From assembly GCA_030637845.1 (NCBI GenBank), contig DAOWFT010000073.1:1-5361 (forward strand): 5,361 nucleotides of DNA, in the 5' to 3' direction. The notes beneath the pieces were generated by a model. It had not been told where the DNA came from. It made no database searches and worked only from the letters and a program-made list of their open reading frames with translations. Within the stretch, counting starts at the first letter, position 1. Each line of letters begins with the position of its first letter. Below, one piece after another: positions 1 to 3,910 of this stretch. The stretch is from Thalassospiraceae bacterium. Its GTDB lineage: Bacteria; Pseudomonadota; Alphaproteobacteria; Rhodospirillales; Magnetovibrionaceae. Both the position numbers and the translations under genes were made by a program.

Positions 1-2
1 AA

Positions 3-380
3 ACCGGTTTTCCCGGCATCGAGTTTGAACACCAGACATTGATAGAATCAGTGAACGACCTGCATTCGCGCATCGATCAAAGCGGGGGGAATGTTTCCGG
101 TGCCAGAAGGCGGCTGGGTGAAATTCATGTTCTGGTTGAATCTCATTTTGCGCTGGAGGAGCGAATAATGCGAGAGGAAGGATTCTCCCGCTTTGCTGAG
201 CACAAGGCAGATCATTCAATTTTACTGGATGAACTACTGGACATAATGGATGCGCTTAACGCTGGTGATGATATTGATCTTGATAGTACGCTGGGCGAAA
301 AGGTGCGCGATTGGTTCACCACGCACTTTTCAACATTTGATCGCGATTTTCATGCTTGGGAACAAAATCACAAAAAATAA
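3..380 (+). CDS. Bacteriohemerythrin (hemerythrin-like O2/NO-binding protein), 5' end off the window
   Basis: This is a hemerythrin-fold four-helix protein with a non-heme di-iron site, a family that binds O2 (and NO) for sensing, storage or delivery. The frame is open from the left edge. A TTG at 39 is not the real start, because the first iron-ligand motif, E-H-Q, is encoded upstream at about 27-35. Numbering from the first visible codon, all seven expected ligands are present: H10 (EHQ), H48 and E52 (HFxxEE), H67 and H71 (HxxxH), H108 and D113 (W-xxx-H-F-xxx-D). Only a few N-terminal residues seem to be missing, and no extra domain is visible in the 125 residues seen. It ends in TAA and converges on the minus-strand gene at 416-1117 across a 35 bp gap. 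Co-location with putative NO/O2 respiration genes fits a gas-binding role, but the opposite orientation means it is not in the same transcript. Confidence 0.92.
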   Translation, partial: TGFPGIEFEHQTLIESVNDLHSRIDQSGGNVSGARRRLGEIHVLVESHFALEERIMREEGFSRFAEHKADHSILLDELLDIMDALNAGDDIDLDSTLGEKVRDWFTTHFSTFDRDFHAWEQNHKK

Positions 381-420
381 TGCCAAAAATTAGTTCCAAG
401 AATCAATGCCAAAAATTAGT
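379..420. repeat. 16 bp direct repeat spanning the convergent gene ends
   Basis: The same 16 bases, AATGCCAAAAATTAGT, occur at 379-394 and again at 405-420, a period of 26 bp. The first copy starts on the last two bases of the hemerythrin stop codon. The second copy contains the TAA stop codon (416-418, read on the minus strand) of the facing gene. It looks like a local duplication of a gene-end segment. The gap holds no convincing intrinsic terminator hairpin for either gene. Confidence 0.85.
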
Positions 421-1117
421 GAATAACGATACCTTCCCCGGCAGTATGGGTTAGGGCTATTGCCTGACCAGAAGTGAGCGCAATTACCTGACTAAACTTT
501 TCAGTGGGTATGGCATCATCACTATTATAAATATTTACAACCAGCTCATGATTTCCTGCCGGCACCATGAATGTCCGATAAAAACTTGATGGACCGTCAT
601 CGCGCAGACCAGCCGGGCTTGCACTTTCATCAAAAACCGTCTTGCCATCCAGATCAAAAGTGACCGTTACCGGGTGGCGTTCGCGTGAGCAACTTTTCGC
701 CTTACGCATATTGGATGGTAGCTCTTTTAATTCTTCGGCGGTTCTGGTGCGGCATGGGATTTTGCGCTCTCCCCAAAGGGTTAAACTTAGCTTTATCTGC
801 GCCGTATTTTCAGGTGCAAATTCATAGGACGGGTAACTTGAAAAATATCCGATGGCCAAAAGGAACGGTATATAAAGAAACCCTTGGCCGATTATTTTTG
901 CCGCGCTCAATTTTGGTTTTTTATAACGCGCGCTTTTTGCAGTTTCGGCGTCCAGCGCGCTTTTCAACTGACGGTGTTTGCGTTGCAGTTCTTTCTGTTC
1001 GTCGCTAAGGGAGAACAGGCTTCCAATCCCAAATGCCTTGAACAGAACAAAGAACACCATCGGCCCGAAGACCATAATGGGGACAATGTAAAAAACATTT
1101 ATGCCTGCAATTTCCAT
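416..1117 (-). CDS. Uncharacterised membrane-anchored protein, 233 aa, last gene of the FNR-box transcript
   Basis: I do not recognise a named family. The ATG at 1117 was chosen because it lies 4 bp after the upstream stop and has a GAGGG ribosome-binding site 8 nt away. A longer frame upstream would run antisense-frame through the previous gene and give low-complexity sequence. A hydrophobic segment spans about residues 8-30. A charged Lys/Arg/Glu-rich stretch at 38-69 (probable coiled coil) follows, then a second membrane segment at 75-93. The remaining 140 residues carry Cys122 and Cys143, an Arg/Glu-rich patch around 123-147, and beta-strand-like sequence ending in a V-P-A-G-N-H turn (185-190) reminiscent of PEGA-type or beta-sandwich domains. 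By the positive-inside rule the charged loop is cytoplasmic and the C-terminal domain is exported. Tight coupling to the cytochrome b fusion suggests an accessory or assembly subunit. It could be the counterpart of 'orf1' in norSY-senC-orf1 clusters, but I could not align them. Confidence 0.8.
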   Translation of the reverse strand: MEIAGINVFYIVPIMVFGPMVFFVLFKAFGIGSLFSLSDEQKELQRKHRQLKSALDAETAKSARYKKPKLSAAKIIGQGFLYIPFLLAIGYFSSYPSYEFAPENTAQIKLSLTLWGERKIPCRTRTAEELKELPSNMRKAKSCSRERHPVTVTFDLDGKTVFDESASPAGLRDDGPSSFYRTFMVPAGNHELVVNIYNSDDAIPTEKFSQVIALTSGQAIALTHTAGEGIVIH

Positions 1118-1121
1118 TTGC

Positions 1122-2771
1122 CTAACCCTCGTCCAAAATAGTGTCTGGCAAAATAGCGTCTGGCGAATTAGCGTCTGGCGAATTAGCCTCTGGTTTTTGC
1201 TTTGTCTGTAATTCGAGCTGCAATGCTGGCAAGCCTTCGGCAAAATCTGAAACTTCTGATGCAACCTTGGCAAGATCTGTTGGCGCAGCCCAGATTGTAC
1301 GCAAGCGTTCACGCGGGACACGTTTTCTCAAATTTGGGTCACGCAATTGATTGATGCGGTCCTCGACCCAGAATTGACCGAAGCGATGATAGCACCCATT
1401 TTCACGGCAACCGGTAACAATCACACCGTCCATTTCGCCGCGTGAAATTGCAAAATCAATAAATGACGGCGGCAACATTCCGGTACAGGCAACACCCATA
1501 ACGGCCACACTGCAATTGGATAAATTGACGGATGATTTAAGTTTTTCGAGATTAACCCCGTTGGCACAGCCAAAAACAATAATTGCGGTGCCTTCACCTA
1601 CTGCGCCCGCTTCCTTGCGCGCGGCCTGCATGACCTCCACCGTCACATCGCGCATATCTTTTAATGGTTGAGAGGGCATATCAATTCCGGTGACCATTTC
1701 TTCGTCTTGGCGGAACGGGGTTGAGACCGGGCAAGCGCCAACACAAATACCGCAAGATACGCACGAACTGGCATCGACCACGGCTTCGGTATCAAATTTT
1801 AACCCATCGCTTCGAGGTTTCATTTCTATGGCGTCATAGGGACAATCGGCGGCGCAGCGGGTACAGCCGTTACATTTTTCAAGCGAAACAAATGCGGCAG
1901 GCTCTCTTTTGCGCATGCTAATTAGCGGCACAATGGAAACCAGTAGGGTGGCCCCAATGCCGACGGCCCACATTGGCCCCGGGCCGATGGCGTCGAATAA
2001 GGGGTATGCGATTAGGTAAAACCAATCAAAATTAAGACTGAGGGCAACGGTTGAAAGATCGGCCTTATCATGGCTGGTCGCCGGGTAAATAAGGGAAAGA
2101 ACTATAAGCGAAACAGATACGCTAATAATTAATCCCTTGGGTGGATTTATGCGCGGACTTTTCAGGCGCATAACGTGAAACCACATGATAAATAAAAGGA
2201 ACAGCGGTACAAATATATGAATGAACACAAGCAGGGTAAAAAAGCGATCGGTAATGGTTACCGGACTTAAGAAATTGTTTGCCACCTGCTTGCCGAAAAT
2301 ACCAAGCCAATCAAGCCATTCCATTGAACCTATGGCCACATACTGCGCCAACTGGTCCCACACCAGCCAATAGCCGCTGACACCGGAAAAAAACAAAAAC
2401 CATATTATGGGAATCCCGGTAAACCACGCAAACCATCTGGCCCCCCGATAACGACCATAAGAAAATTCACGCAGCAAGTGTACCATCGCAACCGCCACCA
2501 TGGCATCGGATGCGTAACGGTGCAGGCTTCGCATGATGCCTGCCAGGTACCATTGGCCTGTCATCCATTCAACCGATTCGTAGGCGCCGCTGACAGATGT
2601 ATCAAAAAAAATGTAAATATAAATGCCGCTGCCGGCGACAATCCAGTAAAGAAAGAACGCAAGCGAACCAAGCTGGCGAATTGGATTTAACGCACCATCA
2701 AACGCCTTGTCAAAAAGAGCTTCAATGCGGTGAAAAAAGTTTCTTAAATGTCGTTGCACCAATTTAATCAT
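1122..2771 (-). CDS. Fusion protein: diheme cytochrome b + 2x[4Fe-4S] ferredoxin + MvhD-type hydrogenase iron-sulfur domain, 549 aa
   Basis: A predicted membrane redox protein in three parts. Residues about 30-285 form a cytochrome b/b6-like membrane domain. Its four heme ligands are spaced as in the family, H84/H98 in one helix and H185/H199 in another, and two further hydrophobic segments lie at about 213-230 and 250-285. Residues 300-347 hold two ferredoxin clusters (C300xxC303xxC306xxxC310-P and C337xxC340xxC343xxxC347-P). Residues about 396-500 match the MvhD/FrhD-type delta subunit, with Cys402, Cys429, Cys455 and Cys460 in FGCANG, VACTGM and GCRENGC contexts. MvhD normally links hydrogenase to heterodisulfide reductase, but no hydrogenase or HdrA is seen here. 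Even membrane crossings put the iron-sulfur part in the cytosol. It probably passes electrons between a cytosolic donor and membrane quinone or heme, in a direction the sequence does not show. The ATG is preceded by a weak ribosome-binding site, and an in-frame stop lies nine codons upstream. The C-terminus ends in a 5-residue tandem repeat. Confidence 0.92.
   Translation of the reverse strand: MIKLVQRHLRNFFHRIEALFDKAFDGALNPIRQLGSLAFFLYWIVAGSGIYIYIFFDTSVSGAYESVEWMTGQWYLAGIMRSLHRYASDAMVAVAMVHLLREFSYGRYRGARWFAWFTGIPIIWFLFFSGVSGYWLVWDQLAQYVAIGSMEWLDWLGIFGKQVANNFLSPVTITDRFFTLLVFIHIFVPLFLLFIMWFHVMRLKSPRINPPKGLIISVSVSLIVLSLIYPATSHDKADLSTVALSLNFDWFYLIAYPLFDAIGPGPMWAVGIGATLLVSIVPLISMRKREPAAFVSLEKCNGCTRCAADCPYDAIEMKPRSDGLKFDTEAVVDASSCVSCGICVGACPVSTPFRQDEEMVTGIDMPSQPLKDMRDVTVEVMQAARKEAGAVGEGTAIIVFGCANGVNLEKLKSSVNLSNCSVAVMGVACTGMLPPSFIDFAISRGEMDGVIVTGCRENGCYHRFGQFWVEDRINQLRDPNLRKRVPRERLRTIWAAPTDLAKVASEVSDFAEGLPALQLELQTKQKPEANSPDANSPDAILPDTILDEG
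1126..1130 (-). promoter_or_regulatory. Ribosome-binding site fixing the start of the 233-aa protein
   Basis: On the minus strand GAGGG ends 8 nt before the ATG at 1117. It lies inside the last codons of the preceding cytochrome b fusion gene, so the two genes are probably translationally coupled. This site decides the ATG over longer upstream starts. Confidence 0.7.
1143..1187 (-). repeat. 15 bp in-frame tandem repeat at the 3' end of the cytochrome b fusion gene
   Basis: Two identical 15 bp units (1158-1172 and 1173-1187) are followed by a third with two mismatches (1143-1157). A decayed fourth lies at 1128-1142. Being a multiple of three, they encode ANSPD, ANSPD, AILPD and TILDE-like pentapeptides and make a Pro/Asp-rich C-terminal tail. 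Unit-number change would keep the frame. Confidence 0.9.
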
Positions 2772-2823
2772 CCGTGTTGTTGGGCCACAAAGCCACTAAC
2801 GGGGCTCCATTGCATTGGTTTGT

Positions 2824-2872
2824 TATTGTTTTTATCACGCAGCGACTGAGGATGCACCTTGATGCTTATCAA
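2824..2872 (-). promoter_or_regulatory. Predicted FNR-class II promoter of the cytochrome b fusion operon
   Basis: The 123 bp gap between the SenC gene and the fusion gene carries an FNR-type palindrome. On the minus strand a -10-like hexamer GATAAA (2836-2831, 4 of 6 to consensus) follows it. If transcription begins at the A at 2824, the hexamer spans -12 to -7 and the palindrome is centred at exactly -41.5, the class II activator position. That gives a leader of about 53 nt before the ATG at 2771. No good -35 element is seen, as expected for an activator-dependent promoter. The start site is inferred. Confidence 0.65.
2859..2872. promoter_or_regulatory. FNR/Anr/Dnr-type operator, perfect TTGAT-N4-ATCAA
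   Basis: The 14 bp read TTGATGCTTATCAA on the plus strand, a full match in both half-sites to the FNR consensus. Members of the CRP/FNR superfamily that bind such sites respond to low oxygen (FNR, Anr, FnrN) or to nitric oxide (Dnr, NnrR), and which one acts cannot be told from the site. No second perfect copy was seen in the window. Confidence 0.82.
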
Positions 2873-2894
2873 ACAATGGGTGAAAGTATTAATT

Positions 2895-3818
2895 TCAGGC
2901 AATATTGTCGGATTTCTTTGCCGCCCCGTTGCCGGCAGCTTTGTTTTCGGCGACAAGTCTCCATATCTGGCGAGCAAGGAAAGTCCCCACAACCAGCAGA
3001 AAGGTTGCCCCGGCCATCAGGTGGACAAATATGCCGTAATCGAACCGATAGCGACCCAGCTCGGGATCATAAATGGTACAAAACAGACGAACCCGCTTTA
3101 TCAGATCATCAATGCTGGCGTAAGGCGTAGAAGTGCCAAACATTATGGCCTTCAAGGGTTCACCCAAAAGGGTTGGCGAAAAATTTGCGCCGTATATTTG
3201 TGTGTGAACAACACCCTTGCCATCAATAACCGTAATCTGATCAAGGTGATTAAATCCGTTTTTTGTTGGGTAAAACATAAATCCCAAATCATCGCTTAAT
3301 CCTAATATTTGATCCAGCTCGCCCCCAACAAAAAGCCAGTTGTCATCGGCAAGCTCTTGATCTTGGCCAAATTCAGCCATGTGTTCCGGGGTATCAAAGG
3401 TAGTATCAAAACCAACTGTTATAACGTTGAAGCTTTCATCGCCCAAGCCATCACGGCTTATATCAACGGCGTTACCCAGCGAGGTCACAAGCGGCGGACA
3501 GCTATCAACGCAGCTTGAATAAATTAAATTAATCACCAATGGTTTACCGAGAAAATCGCTTATGCGGTATTCAGCCCCATCGGCGCCAAGAAGTTTGAAA
3601 TTGCCAACCTTTCTGCCAACCGCGGCCTGACTTATTTCAATCACCTCTCTGGTTTTTTCGCTCAAGCCATTGTTCGTATCGGTGGTTATATCACCGGCGG
3701 CAAGTGCGGGTGTCGATAGCCCAAACAACAACACGCCCAAGGCCAAAGAAAAAAGGGGGGGAAGAAGAAGGCCATGGGCGTGCATTGTGTTTTTAATAAT
3801 GGACTTTTTTTTGTTCAA
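2895..3818 (-). CDS. senC: Sco1/SenC-family copper chaperone (thioredoxin fold) with C-terminal membrane anchor
   Basis: Sco proteins deliver copper to, or act as thiol reductants for, heme-copper oxidase subunits in the periplasm. The copper ligands are present: C103xxxC107 in SSCVDSCPP and H191 in NHLDQ. The thioredoxin-like domain runs about 66-225. A basic N-terminus and hydrophobic stretch (about 15-41, ending ALAA) look like a signal peptide or anchor. Unlike simple Sco1, there is a C-terminal extension with an F-C-T-I-Y-D-P motif (C247) and a further membrane segment at about 261-283. The start is uncertain. The TTG at 3818 directly follows an in-frame stop and supplies the KKK basic region. 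The ATG at 3785 would leave a signal peptide with no positive charge. Neither has a strong ribosome-binding site. The gene lies 92 bp after the oxidase-like subunit, as in norSY-senC clusters. Homopolymers lie in the first 25 codons. Confidence 0.9.
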   Translation of the reverse strand: MNKKKSIIKNTMHAHGLLLPPLFSLALGVLLFGLSTPALAAGDITTDTNNGLSEKTREVIEISQAAVGRKVGNFKLLGADGAEYRISDFLGKPLVINLIYSSCVDSCPPLVTSLGNAVDISRDGLGDESFNVITVGFDTTFDTPEHMAEFGQDQELADDNWLFVGGELDQILGLSDDLGFMFYPTKNGFNHLDQITVIDGKGVVHTQIYGANFSPTLLGEPLKAIMFGTSTPYASIDDLIKRVRLFCTIYDPELGRYRFDYGIFVHLMAGATFLLVVGTFLARQIWRLVAENKAAGNGAAKKSDNIA

Positions 3819-3845
3819 CTAATTGGTGTCCACAAATAGAAGTTT

Positions 3846-3898
3846 AATAAAAGGCGGCGGGCGGCACTGAGGAGGGTTTTATTGTGTGCCGCCCGTCG
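3846..3898 (-). terminator. GC-rich hairpin with T tract between the oxidase-like gene and senC (terminator or attenuator)
   Basis: Arms 3858-3867 and 3886-3895 pair perfectly over 10 bp (GGGCGGCAC and its complement, plus a closing C-G). One mismatch and two more pairs extend the stem to 3855/3898. The loop is 18 nt. In minus-strand RNA the 3' arm is followed by CC and then UUUUAUU, so it resembles a rho-independent terminator starting 13 nt past the upstream stop codon. Only 27 bp remain before the senC start, with no clear promoter, so partial termination or RNA stabilisation is more likely than full termination. Confidence 0.55.
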
Positions 3899-3910
3899 AT
3901 AGCAGGTCGT

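Noticed and set aside
440..464. Short inverted repeat (GGCAGTA and TATTGCC) as a terminator for the hemerythrin gene
   Set aside because: It is inside the facing coding region, has only seven weak pairs with a wobble, and has no T tract after it.
642..1141. Plus-strand reading frames opposite the 233-aa protein
   Set aside because: They are antisense to a well-supported gene, have no starts with ribosome-binding sites, and give no recognisable motifs.
1118..1321. A longer start for the 233-aa protein, adding 68 residues
   Set aside because: The extra part lies wholly within the 3' end of the cytochrome b fusion gene, is low-complexity from the 15 bp repeats, and lacks the good ribosome-binding site found at the ATG at 1117.
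2768..2992. A 74-residue minus-strand reading frame whose stop overlaps the ATG of the cytochrome b fusion (ATGA)
   Set aside because: It overlaps the end of senC in another frame, contains the FNR operator, and has no ribosome-binding site or recognisable composition. It appears to be chance.
3356..3376. Second FNR-like site (TTGAT-CTTG-GCCAA)
   Set aside because: Only one half-site matches and it is inside the senC coding region.
3783..3785. ATG at 3785 as the senC start
   Set aside because: It has no ribosome-binding site and would remove the basic KKK region expected before the signal-peptide core. It is kept only as an alternative.
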